A DNA stretch of 64,000 bases, taken from the NCBI GenBank assembly GCA_026708185.1, contig JAPOVK010000032.1:18030-82029 (forward strand), in the 5' to 3' direction. A program made the position numbers and the translations under genes. The notes below the pieces were generated by a model, which did not search any database, was not told the origin of the DNA, and worked only from the letters and a program-made list of their open reading frames with translations. Each line of letters begins with the position of its first letter. The stretch's first letter is position 1. The DNA is from Gammaproteobacteria bacterium (GTDB lineage: Bacteria; Pseudomonadota; Gammaproteobacteria; Pseudomonadales; Azotimanducaceae). Positions 55,884 through 63,789 of this stretch are shown one piece after another.

Positions 55884-55903
55884 CTAGTCTACGAAGCGAC
55901 TAG
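55884..55903 (+). promoter_or_regulatory. Inverted repeat upstream of the selenoprotein gene
   Basis: CTAGTC (55884-55889) and GACTAG (55898-55903) form a perfect 6-bp inverted repeat with 8 bp between. TAGTCT at 55885-55890 could be the -10 box 33 nt before the ATG at 55923, so a repressor bound here would block the peroxiredoxin promoter. This is a candidate operator only. Confidence 0.35.
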
Positions 55904-55922
55904 TAGCCAATCCGAGGTTCGC

Positions 55923-56381
55923 ATGTTGGGCGCCGGCGATTCCGTTCCTCCGTTCACGCTCAGAAGCCACGACGGCGAGTCGATCTCCCTCGACGAGCTC
56001 AAGGGCAACTGGGTCGTTCTGCACTCCTTCCCGTTCGCATTCACCGGCGGCTGAAGCAACCAGACCTCGACCTTCAACCGTGCGTTGAAGCAGTTTGACG
56101 ATGCTGGTGCCAAGCTCCTCGGCTTGAGCTGCGACTCCACCTTCTCGCTGAAGTCCTGGGCGGCCGCCATGGGCGGGATTCGCCATCCGCTGCTGGGCGA
56201 CTTCTGGCCTCATGGCGCGGTGTCCCAGTCCCTGGGCATCTTCAACGATCAGATGGGCATGGCGATGCGGACCGTGTTCATCATCGATCCGGACGGCGTG
56301 GTGCGGCGCAGCGAAATGTACACGTCGGCGTTGCCGGATCCGGACGACGCGCTGGCTCGGCTGGCTGCGCTCAAAGGTTGA
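55923..56381 (+). CDS. Selenocysteine-containing peroxiredoxin (AhpC/TSA family)
   Basis: Reading through a TGA at 56052-56054 gives one 152-residue peroxiredoxin. The first part is PPFTLRSHDGESISLDELKG then NWVVLHSFPFAFTGG, the second starts SNQTSTFNRALKQFDDAGAK and continues with LLGLSCDSTFSLKSWAAAM and TVFIIDPDGVVRRSEMYTS. The TGA (codon 44) falls exactly where the peroxidatic cysteine follows F-T-G-x in this family, so it encodes selenocysteine, the residue that reacts with peroxide. A SECIS-like hairpin lies 17 nt downstream. The frame before and after is conserved without any other stop. The ATG has GAGG 7 nt upstream. The stop overlaps the PhyH gene as TTGA. Standard callers would report two truncated genes. 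Confidence 0.9.
56072..56090 (+). promoter_or_regulatory. Bacterial SECIS element
   Basis: CTTCAAC (56072-56078) pairs perfectly with GTTGAAG (56084-56090), with the loop CGTGC containing G and U. The stem begins 17 nt after the TGA and the loop lies about 25-29 nt after it, inside the 16-37-nt window known for SelB-dependent bacterial SECIS elements. It lies within the coding sequence, as in other bacterial selenoprotein genes. Confidence 0.8.
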
Positions 56382-57220
56382 CCTCGACCGCCCGCACGGA
56401 CGCCTATCCCGATCTCGATCGGGACCTTCGGTTCTTCCCGCTCGGCGTGGAGGAGCCGAAAGTGCTCACGCGGGCCGACATCGACCGCTACAACGCGCAA
56501 GGCTTCCTGTTTCCCTTCGACGTGTTCGACGGCGACGAGATCGCCGCGATCCGTGCGGACTTCGACGATCTCCTGGCGCGGGCGCTGGACGCCGGTTGGG
56601 ACAGCTACGAGATGACCAATTGGCACAAGACGTGCCGGGTGGTCTGGGACCTGGTAACCCATCCCGGGCTCGTCGCCTTCGCGAGCGACCTCTTGGGTGA
56701 CACCGTGATCTGCCGGCACAGCCATTTCTTCTGCAAGCTACCCGGCGACGGCAAGCGCGTGAGTTGGCACCAGGATGCGTCGTACTGGCCCTTGTCGCCG
56801 AGCAAGGTGGTGTCGATCTGGCTTGCCATCGACGACTCGACCCCAGCGAACGGGGCGATGCGCGTCATCCCGCGCTCGCATCGGCGAGCCCAAGTGCCGT
56901 TCGCCGACTCGGTGGCGACTGAGAACAACGTGCTGAACCAGACAGTGCGCGACCCGACCGCTCACGGGGACGCGCCGGTGTCGCTTGAACTGAGGGCCGG
57001 TCAGATCTCGTTGCACAGCGACTGGATCCTGCACGGCTCCGAGCCCAACGACTCCGACACGCGCCGGTGCGGCCTGGCGCTCCGCTACCTGTCGTCGGAC
57101 GTGCGCGCGTTCAACGGCTGGAACGCGCACTCGGTTGTCTGCCGGGGCATCGACGGCAGTGGCCACTGGGCCGACCATCCGCGGCCGACCAGGAACGAGC
57201 TCCCCCCGCGGCTGGCTTAG
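56378..57220 (+). CDS. Phytanoyl-CoA dioxygenase (PhyH)-family protein
   Basis: A 280-residue Fe(II)/2-oxoglutarate oxygenase. The TTG start overlaps the peroxiredoxin stop (TTGA), so translation is coupled. SWHQDASYWPLSPSKVVS (about residues 127-144) holds the H-x-D pair. ISLHSDWILHGSEPNDSD (about 210-227) gives the distal histidine, and TRRCGLALRYLSSDV the 2-oxoglutarate arginine. Bacterial members hydroxylate varied small molecules, and the family name does not fix the substrate. Pairing with a selenoperoxiredoxin is unusual and may protect the iron centre from peroxide by-products. Confidence 0.92.
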   Translation: MTSTARTDAYPDLDRDLRFFPLGVEEPKVLTRADIDRYNAQGFLFPFDVFDGDEIAAIRADFDDLLARALDAGWDSYEMTNWHKTCRVVWDLVTHPGLVAFASDLLGDTVICRHSHFFCKLPGDGKRVSWHQDASYWPLSPSKVVSIWLAIDDSTPANGAMRVIPRSHRRAQVPFADSVATENNVLNQTVRDPTAHGDAPVSLELRAGQISLHSDWILHGSEPNDSDTRRCGLALRYLSSDVRAFNGWNAHSVVCRGIDGSGHWADHPRPTRNELPPRLA

Positions 57221-57223
57221 CCG

Positions 57224-59566
57224 TCAGGCCGAACTCCGCCCGTACAACGAGAGTTCCACCGCCTCGAACTCCACGTCCTCTCCGAACTCCACGTCGCGCA
57301 TGAAGTCGGGATGGCGCGCGGCGCGCTTCTTTGCGTGCTTCTCGAGCGCATTGGGCATGGGCATCGTCGGACCGTAGACTGCTTCCATCTCCTGCACTTC
57401 GGCGGCAGTCAGCTTCATGAGAGAGCACGGCACGCCTTTCATGTGCGGAATGCCCTGCTCGCGGTCGATGAAGTCGGGGTCGTCATCGGGCGTGATCTGT
57501 GCGTCCGAGAACGCCCACGCCCCCGACAGGTGCGGTATTCCCCGCTTCGACTCGGGCTTCCACCAGCCGTGGGGTACGCGCACTAGGCCTGCGGGCATGC
57601 CGGTACGGACGAAGGCCCGCCCGACCATGGCCCCGGTCGCCGTAGCGACGCGGGCCCAGTCGCCTTCCTCGAGGTCCAAGGCCTCGCGATCCGCTTCGCT
57701 TATATAGAAGGTGGGATCCTGGGCGCGCTTGCGCATCTCCGGGATGTGGCGATGGCCGGTCCTGTAGTACTCGTCGTCCGGCAGACCGATGAACATCGTC
57801 AGCGGGAAGCGTCCGTCGGGCCTTGGCGGCTCGCGGTAATAGGGCAGGGCGTCGAAGCCGAAGCCTTCGAGTACGGAGGAGTGCAGCTCCACCTTGCCCG
57901 ACGGCGTAGCGAAGCCGACCTTCTCGTACTTCCGCTCGGGGTTGTCGGCCCTTGGCAGCGAGCCCTTGGCGACAACCTCGGCCCATGTCGTGCCCGCGGG
58001 CTCCAGCCGGAAGTCGAGGAGTTCCTCCTCGGTATGCCACGGGAAATGCTCGCCCAAGCCCAAGCGCCGTGCCAGTTCGCACCAGAAGTAGACGATGCTC
58101 TTGCATTCGCCGGGCGCGTCCATGGCGCGGTCGCTGATCCCGGCCATCATGCCCGGACGCTCCAGCCATGCATCGCCAGGCAGGACGTAGTCGGCCAGTT
58201 GCGCCGTCGGCGTCAGCATGTGCTCGTAGGCGACGATCAGGTCCTGGTTCAGGAGCGCCTTGTAGATGCGGTCGGTGTTGGCGAACGACATCAGCGTGTT
58301 GTTGGCCAGCGCGAAGAACGCCTTCACGGGGTAGGGCTTGCCGTCTGCCATGGCCTTGAACACGGCCCCCGGGTTGGCCATGTAGCAGCCGCCGACGAGG
58401 TTGGCGTAGCGATGCCCCCAGACGCGCTCGGTCGCGTCGCCGAGCGGTTCCATGCCGCGGTAGGTGAACACCGGAAACTCGTCGGCCCCAAGCTGCTTGG
58501 CCTGTTGCCCTAGCGGCAACCGATGGTGCATCTCCACCTCGGTGTCCGAGCGCACGCCCGGGTTGAAGCCCGCGAACATCTCGCCGCCCTTGATGTCGAG
58601 GTTGCCGGTGATCGCCCGCAAGGCGCACTGCAGCCGGATCGCCGAGGTGCTAGAGACCTGCTGATCGGTGATCGGCGACCACGGGATCGCGGCCGGTTCA
58701 GCGGTGGCGTACATCCGTGCCGCGCGCTGGATCAACTCCGCGTCGACGCCCGTGATGTCGGCCACGCGGTCGAGGGGGTATTCGCGAACGCGCTCCGCGA
58801 AGGCGTCGAAGCCCACGGTCCAATCGCGCACGAAGTCCTTGTCGTACAACTCCTCCTCGAGGATCACGTTCAGCCAGCCGAAGGTCATCGCGGCGTCGGT
58901 GCCCGCCCGCAAAGGCAGCCAGATGTCCGCCGCCTCGGCGTTCTCGCTCTTGCGCGGGTCGAGCACGATGAGCTTGGCGCCGCGCGCCTGCGCCGTGCGG
59001 ATCGTCTTGTACTCGATGGTCCAACTGTGTCGCCTGGGATCGTGGCCGAAGAGCACGATGCACTGGGTGTTCATGAGGTCGCCCCGCGGATACCAGCCGT
59101 AGACCATCCGGCTGACGGCCGCCGTATTGCCCATGCAGTAGGCGATGCCGCTGATGAAGTTCGGCGTGCCGACGAGGTTCATGAAGCGCCGCGTCAGGCC
59201 GTTGTCGAGCCCGATGTTGGCGTTGCTGCCGGCGATCGCGAGCGCCTCGGGCCCGTAGCGGTCGATGACCGTGCTCAAGCGTTCGGCGATGTCGTCGAGC
59301 GCTTCGTCCCAGGACACCGGGCGCCACTTCCCCTCGCCACGTTCGCCCATCCGCTTTTGTGGCTGCATGAGCCGGTCCGGGTGCGCGAAGGACTTGGGCG
59401 CGTAGGCGCCCTTCATGCAGATCACGTCCTTGAAGAAAGGATGGTCGCGCGTGGTCACCTTGGTAACCCGCCCGGTGGCGGTGTCCACCTTGGCGGCGAC
59501 GGGACAGAAGCAGTCGCAGCTATGGCAGACGACGGACTTGGTGATGGTGGAGGGCTGGCTTGGCAT
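57224..59566 (-). CDS. Molybdopterin-dependent oxidoreductase (DMSO reductase family)
   Basis: A 780-residue enzyme with an N-terminal [4Fe-4S] motif (VCHSCDCFCP, then ICMKG about 30 residues on) and the bis-molybdopterin fold: RPVSWDEALDDIAERL (about residues 80-95), IVLFGHDPRRHSW, KLIVLDPRKSENAEAADIWLPLRAGTDAAM (in pieces), and the late VRVPHGWWKPESKRG. There is no Tat or Sec signal, so it is likely cytoplasmic. The molybdenum ligand may be the cysteine in GIAYCMGNTA (about 142). No selenocysteine codon is seen in it. It lacks partner subunits next to it. It may be a formate-dehydrogenase-like or acetylene-hydratase-like enzyme; the substrate is unknown. Confidence 0.92.
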   Translation of the reverse strand: MPSQPSTITKSVVCHSCDCFCPVAAKVDTATGRVTKVTTRDHPFFKDVICMKGAYAPKSFAHPDRLMQPQKRMGERGEGKWRPVSWDEALDDIAERLSTVIDRYGPEALAIAGSNANIGLDNGLTRRFMNLVGTPNFISGIAYCMGNTAAVSRMVYGWYPRGDLMNTQCIVLFGHDPRRHSWTIEYKTIRTAQARGAKLIVLDPRKSENAEAADIWLPLRAGTDAAMTFGWLNVILEEELYDKDFVRDWTVGFDAFAERVREYPLDRVADITGVDAELIQRAARMYATAEPAAIPWSPITDQQVSSTSAIRLQCALRAITGNLDIKGGEMFAGFNPGVRSDTEVEMHHRLPLGQQAKQLGADEFPVFTYRGMEPLGDATERVWGHRYANLVGGCYMANPGAVFKAMADGKPYPVKAFFALANNTLMSFANTDRIYKALLNQDLIVAYEHMLTPTAQLADYVLPGDAWLERPGMMAGISDRAMDAPGECKSIVYFWCELARRLGLGEHFPWHTEEELLDFRLEPAGTTWAEVVAKGSLPRADNPERKYEKVGFATPSGKVELHSSVLEGFGFDALPYYREPPRPDGRFPLTMFIGLPDDEYYRTGHRHIPEMRKRAQDPTFYISEADREALDLEEGDWARVATATGAMVGRAFVRTGMPAGLVRVPHGWWKPESKRGIPHLSGAWAFSDAQITPDDDPDFIDREQGIPHMKGVPCSLMKLTAAEVQEMEAVYGPTMPMPNALEKHAKKRAARHPDFMRDVEFGEDVEFEAVELSLYGRSSA

Positions 59567-59649
59567 TGGGGCGCCGATGGCAGGAAACCGCCGATCTTAG
59601 CCGATGTTCGAAGGCGTCAGCGCACAGGCGAGGCAATGCCGGTCGCCCG

Positions 59650-60111
59650 TCAGGTGTGGTCTCGCCGGATGTACTCTCGGATGCGCATGAGTGTTACGCC
59701 GAGTTGGTTGCGCCCTCTGCCGTCGCAGACGCCCCAGTACCTGTCGCCCCAGGTATTGCCTTCGATCAGTACGGCATCGCCGGTCGCCAGCAAGCCGGCG
59801 CGGAGTTCTGGCACGGCGTATTTCGCCTCTAGGACCTCAAGCATGAGGTCGTCCTTCACATCCTCCCAGTCCGGGCGCAAATCGACGCGACGTCCGAGTC
59901 GCTTGGCGGCGCCGGGTGAGCGGGCGATGCGGACGCGCTCTCGTTGTTCGTCGTCGAGGGTCTTGGATGCTTGGAACGCATGTTCCGCTGTGGTCCATTC
60001 GACCCCCGCCCACGCAAACGACGCACGGTGGAAGTTCGACAGGAATGCGTACTCGCCGATGAAACGATCAATGCACTTTGGCGACGTCCGGCAGGCGTTG
60101 GGTGGAGGCAT
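59650..60111 (-). CDS. NADAR (YbiA-like) family protein
   Basis: A 153-residue protein of the NADAR fold: GEYAFLSNFHRASFAWAGVE followed by WTTAEHAFQASKTLDDEQRE (residues 19-58) is the signature region with the S-N-F and the E-H-A-F-Q-A-x-K motifs, and LLATGDAVLIEGNTWGDRYWGV (about 108-129) is the closing motif. The family includes N-glycosidases acting on riboflavin intermediates and ADP-ribose derivatives, and some members remove DNA ADP-ribosylation as antitoxins or in phage defence. It is divergent, with 75 bp between starts, from an unknown gene that could be a functional partner. Confidence 0.88.
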   Translation of the reverse strand: MPPPNACRTSPKCIDRFIGEYAFLSNFHRASFAWAGVEWTTAEHAFQASKTLDDEQRERVRIARSPGAAKRLGRRVDLRPDWEDVKDDLMLEVLEAKYAVPELRAGLLATGDAVLIEGNTWGDRYWGVCDGRGRNQLGVTLMRIREYIRRDHT

Positions 60112-60186
60112 TCGACTCTGGCAGCGAGGGGGTCGCGTGAATAATATTCGATGGCCGCACTGGAGACCGCAGCTCGAGGAGGGTTA

Positions 60187-60909
60187 ATGTCCATCGTTGA
60201 CGTCTTGGCGCGTTGTCCCGAGGAACTGCCAGCATGGCTCCGCGATGCGGAGCCGACGTTCACTTGGCGCGAGTTTTCGCGTGGTCGAACCGTGTACTAC
60301 CCAGGTTCCTGGTACGACGGACACCCGGTCAAGCTATCCGCTCCGGCCCACGCGGCCCACGCGTTCATCTATGTCGACTGCGCGTATAGCCAGCCGGAAG
60401 TCGCGGAGCGGGTTGGCGATACACAGTCGCGCTTCCCAGGATACGAGGCGCCATTTCTAGGGTATGCCCTCCTCCGCGCGAGGTCCGTTGGAAATGACGA
60501 CCTACCTCTTGGCGCCAACTTCCCTTTTGCTTGGCTAGCCGTGCTCAAGCGCGAGGACCGCTACGGCGACGCACACGGACCCGAGAGATTAGCAGTGCTT
60601 TTCATCGGCGCGGATGGCCACAACGCGTTCCGTGCGCTTTATTGCGGAGGGGACGGCGCCGCAGCGCCCTATCTAGTCGTCGCACAGAATCATCACGGAC
60701 GGTCGTTCGATGTTGGGAGAGCAAGCGTGCTGGCTCAACACGCAACACAGGCTGGTCAACGCCCGACCTACCTTCTTGTCGGCAAAAACACAGAGCCTTG
60801 GTGCGGCTACGACCCCACCGGAGCGCAGCCCGAGTGCGGTGGTGCGAGCTGGCATCCGCGGCAACTGTACGTGCGGCGAACCGGAAGCCGCCGCGAAAGC
60901 CGAGGCTGA
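60187..60909 (+). CDS. Unknown protein divergent from the NADAR gene
   Basis: A 240-residue protein not recognised as a known family. The ATG at 60187 has GGAGG 5-8 nt upstream, a strong site that fixes the start over an alternative GTG at 60151. The sequence has a conserved-looking core: TFTWREFSRGRTVYYPGSWYDG (about residues 22-43), HAFIYVDCAYSQ (about 57-68), LAVLFIGADGHNAFRALYCGG (about 138-158), LVVAQNHHGRSFDVG (about 170-184), and ending WCGYDPTGAQPECGG. Aromatics, histidines and acidic residues suggest an enzyme. Codon choice looks less GC-biased than in neighbours, and the gene sits beside a NADAR gene, so both may have been gained together. Confidence 0.65.
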   Translation: MSIVDVLARCPEELPAWLRDAEPTFTWREFSRGRTVYYPGSWYDGHPVKLSAPAHAAHAFIYVDCAYSQPEVAERVGDTQSRFPGYEAPFLGYALLRARSVGNDDLPLGANFPFAWLAVLKREDRYGDAHGPERLAVLFIGADGHNAFRALYCGGDGAAAPYLVVAQNHHGRSFDVGRASVLAQHATQAGQRPTYLLVGKNTEPWCGYDPTGAQPECGGASWHPRQLYVRRTGSRRESRG

Positions 60910-60975
60910 ATGGCCTCGGCGCACGCGTCCAGCAGTCTGATAGGCTGGCCATTCCCCCAGCCCGTAGCCCGACCG

Positions 60976-62064
60976 ATGCTCAAGCACTTCCTCGTTCCCG
61001 AGGCCGACCAGGTCCTGGTTTCCGAACAGGCCGCGCGCAGTGGCACCCAGGCGCTGTTCGAGGCCATGGGAATGCCGGTTGACGACGCGGCGCTCTGCGC
61101 CGACGTCCTGATCACGAGCGATCTGCGCGGCTGCGAATCCCACGGCATCTCCAACATGGTCCGCCGCTACCTCGAGATGTACGCCGCGGGGCGCTTGAAC
61201 CCGACCCCCGACGTCAAGACGCTCTACGAGTCGCCGGTCAGCGCCACGCTCGACGCCGACAACGGGATCGGCCTGCAGGTCGGACCGAAGGCCATGGAAA
61301 TCGCCATGGACAAGGCCGCCGAGTTCGGCATGGGCGCCGTGGGGGTGCAGAACTGCGGCCACGTGGGGATGCTCGCCTACTACCCGCTGATGGCCATCGA
61401 GCGCGACATGATCGGCGTGTGCATGGTGTCGGCGGGCGGCGGGATCATGGTGCCGACCTTCGGCTCCGAGCCCGCCTTCGGAACGCACCCCATCGCTTGG
61501 GCGGCGCCCGCGGCGACGATGCCGCCGTTCGTTTTCGACGTGGCGACCACGCAGGTGGCCGCGAACAAGCTCGGCCTGACGCGACGGATCGGTTCGAAGC
61601 TGGAGCCGGGCTGGATCTGCGACCTCGAAGGCAACCCGGTCATGGAGCCGGTGGACACGCCGGACTACGGACAGTTCCACATGCTGCCGTTCGGCGGGAC
61701 GCGCGAGAACGGCAGCCACAAGGGCTACGGCTTCGCGGCGATCGCCGACATCATGTCGGGCATCCTGTCCGGCAACGGGCCCGGCTTCCAGGCGGGCGGC
61801 ATCAGCACGTCGCAGTTCGTGATGGCGTTTCGGATCGATGCGTTCATCGACCTGGCGCAGTTCAAGGCCGACATGGATGCGTTGCTCAAGAAACTCTCCG
61901 GCATGAAGCCGGCGCCGGGCCATGAGCGCGTCTACTACGCGGGGCTGATCGAGCACGAGGAGGCCGAGCGCCGGGCTGCGGACGGCATCCCCTACCATCG
62001 CGAGGTCGTCGACTGGTTCAACGGGGCCAGCGAGGAGCTGAACCTGAACCTGCGCTGGCCATAA
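60976..62064 (+). CDS. Malate/L-lactate dehydrogenase family (Ldh_2) oxidoreductase
   Basis: A 362-residue NAD(P)-dependent enzyme of the Ldh_2/MDH-2 fold, unrelated to the Rossmann-type MDH also in this window. DLRGCESHGISNMVRRYLEM (about residues 56-75) and NCGHVGMLAYYPLMAI (about 121-136) are the core motifs. FGTHPIAWAAP and GSHKGYGFAAIADIM follow. Family members oxidise malate, lactate, ureidoglycolate, sulfolactate or similar 2-hydroxy acids. The ATG at 60976 lacks a good ribosome-binding site. The stop is 2 bp before the BCCT gene, so carrier and enzyme may serve one pathway. Confidence 0.9.
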   Translation: MLKHFLVPEADQVLVSEQAARSGTQALFEAMGMPVDDAALCADVLITSDLRGCESHGISNMVRRYLEMYAAGRLNPTPDVKTLYESPVSATLDADNGIGLQVGPKAMEIAMDKAAEFGMGAVGVQNCGHVGMLAYYPLMAIERDMIGVCMVSAGGGIMVPTFGSEPAFGTHPIAWAAPAATMPPFVFDVATTQVAANKLGLTRRIGSKLEPGWICDLEGNPVMEPVDTPDYGQFHMLPFGGTRENGSHKGYGFAAIADIMSGILSGNGPGFQAGGISTSQFVMAFRIDAFIDLAQFKADMDALLKKLSGMKPAPGHERVYYAGLIEHEEAERRAADGIPYHREVVDWFNGASEELNLNLRWP

Positions 62065-62066
62065 GG

Positions 62067-63674
62067 TTGGCCTCCACCCGCAGGAAAATCTCCGTCGCCA
62101 CCTCCGGCCTATGGCGGGGATTGCATCCCGGCATGGCGCTGGCCGCCAAGGGCATGGTCCTGGCCTTCGTCGTGTTCACCGTCCTCAACGTCGATCTCGC
62201 CGGCGACGTCTACGGCACGGTGCGGCGTTGGATCGAGGCGACTTTGAGCTGGTACTACGTGCTCGTGGTCTGCAGCATGCTGTTCGCCTGCATCTACCTC
62301 GTCTGCTCGCGGCACGGCCGGGTGCGCCTGGGTGCCGACTCGTCGCGCCCGGAGTTCGGCACGTTTTCGTGGCTCGCGATGCTGTTCTCGGCGGGCGTGG
62401 GCATCGGCCTGCTGTTCTTCTCCATTGCCGAGCCGATGGTCTATTTCGACAACTCCGGCGTCGTCGGCTATCCCAACAATCCCCACGCGGACCGCGCCGG
62501 GGCACTGGCTCTCGACGAGCATCGCGCGGTCCACGCCTTGAGCGTGACCTATTTCCATTGGGGCTTCCACGCCTGGGCCGTCTACGTGATCGTGGGCCTA
62601 TGCCTCGCCTACTTCGGGTTCCGCAAGGGGCTGCCGTTCACGTTGCGCTCCGCCCTGTACCCGGTGATCGGGGATCGCATCTACGGCCCGGCGGGCCATG
62701 CCGCCGACCTGCTGGCCGTCTTCGGCGCGGTCTTCGGCGTTGCGACGTCCCTTGGACTTGGCGTCAAACAGATGGCGACCGGGCTCAACGTGCTATTCGG
62801 CCTCGACCCCGGAGTCGTCACGCAGATCATCCTGATCGTGGTGATCTCCGCGGTCGCGACGTTGTCTGCGGTGTCCGGCGTGGGACGCGGCATCCGCATC
62901 ATCTCCGAGTGGAACATCTACATCAGCATCGTCCTGCTCGGCTTCTTCCTGTTCTTCGGTCCGTTCGAATGGCTGATGGGGTTGTTCGTGACGTCGGTAG
63001 GCGCGTACTTGTGGGACCTGGTGCCGATGGGGCTGTGGACGGCGGGCGAAGGCGGCGGGGCGTCGTGGCAGGGCAACTGGACCATCTTCTACTGGGGCTG
63101 GTGGATCGCCTGGGCGCCGTTCGTGGGCCTGTTCATCGCGCGCATCTCCCGTGGGCGGACGATTCGCGAGTTCATCCTGTGCGCGATGGGCGTGCCGACG
63201 TTCGTCGGCATGGGCTGGATCTGCCTATTCGGCGGCAACGCGCTGTACATGGAACTCTACGCCGAGGGCGGGCCGGGGACGGCGGGGCTCCTGCAACTCG
63301 CGAACGACTGGCAACTCGAGGCCGTGCTCTACGGCACCATCGAGCGGATGAGCGACTTGGGCTGGCTGACCATCACCATGTCGGCGCTGGCGACACTCCT
63401 GCTTGCGACCTGGTTCATCACATCGTCGGACTCCGGCACCCTGGTGATCGCGACCCTTTTGAGCCTCGGTGACGATCACCCGCCGCAGCGGTTCCGCGTC
63501 GTGTGGGGGGCGGCTCAAGGGTTCGTGGCCGCCGTGCTCCTTGTCGCGGGCGGATTGGAAGCACTGCAGGCGGCGTCGATCGCGGCCGCGCTGCCGGTGA
63601 GTTTCGTTATGGTGCTGATGACCCTCGGCGTCATCAAGTCGCTGGCGGAGGACCCCTCCGCTGTAGAGGGATAA
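62067..63674 (+). CDS. BCCT-family transporter (betaine/choline/carnitine)
   Basis: A 535-residue inner-membrane carrier with about 12 helices. Family signatures are obvious: AGVGIGLLFFSIAEPMVYF (about residues 110-128), VTYFHWGFHAWAVYVIVGL (about 160-178), and WTIFYWGWWIAWAPFVGLFI followed by ARISRGRTIREFI (about 337-370), the conserved tryptophan-rich helix that forms the substrate box. It probably moves a trimethylammonium or similar compound with sodium or proton. Start TTG 62067 follows the Ldh_2 stop by 2 bp, but an ATG at 62133 closer to the first helix is possible. No OmpR-type or osmotic regulator is adjacent. Confidence 0.93.
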   Translation: MASTRRKISVATSGLWRGLHPGMALAAKGMVLAFVVFTVLNVDLAGDVYGTVRRWIEATLSWYYVLVVCSMLFACIYLVCSRHGRVRLGADSSRPEFGTFSWLAMLFSAGVGIGLLFFSIAEPMVYFDNSGVVGYPNNPHADRAGALALDEHRAVHALSVTYFHWGFHAWAVYVIVGLCLAYFGFRKGLPFTLRSALYPVIGDRIYGPAGHAADLLAVFGAVFGVATSLGLGVKQMATGLNVLFGLDPGVVTQIILIVVISAVATLSAVSGVGRGIRIISEWNIYISIVLLGFFLFFGPFEWLMGLFVTSVGAYLWDLVPMGLWTAGEGGGASWQGNWTIFYWGWWIAWAPFVGLFIARISRGRTIREFILCAMGVPTFVGMGWICLFGGNALYMELYAEGGPGTAGLLQLANDWQLEAVLYGTIERMSDLGWLTITMSALATLLLATWFITSSDSGTLVIATLLSLGDDHPPQRFRVVWGAAQGFVAAVLLVAGGLEALQAASIAAALPVSFVMVLMTLGVIKSLAEDPSAVEG

Positions 63675-63789
63675 TCGAGTGTAAATCGGGATCTTGGGGC
63701 CAGCATCTTTCCTGCAGGAGACGACCGTCGTGGATCGTTCGCAAGGTCCAGGGAGTGTTTTGTGCGGCCTTCTTTAGGAACTCAACGAG
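63675..63789. other. Intergenic stretch before the SOUL gene
   Basis: This 115-bp gap lies between two convergent genes. It contains no reading frame of note and no clear hairpin with a T run. Confidence 0.35.

Noticed and set aside
56085..56381. A separate short gene starting with MKQFDDAGAK
   Set aside because: It is the second part of the peroxiredoxin. Its internal position after the TGA and lack of a ribosome-binding site rule out an independent gene.
57224..59566. Molybdopterin enzyme as a second selenoprotein
   Set aside because: No in-frame TGA is present, and a cysteine is available as a metal ligand.
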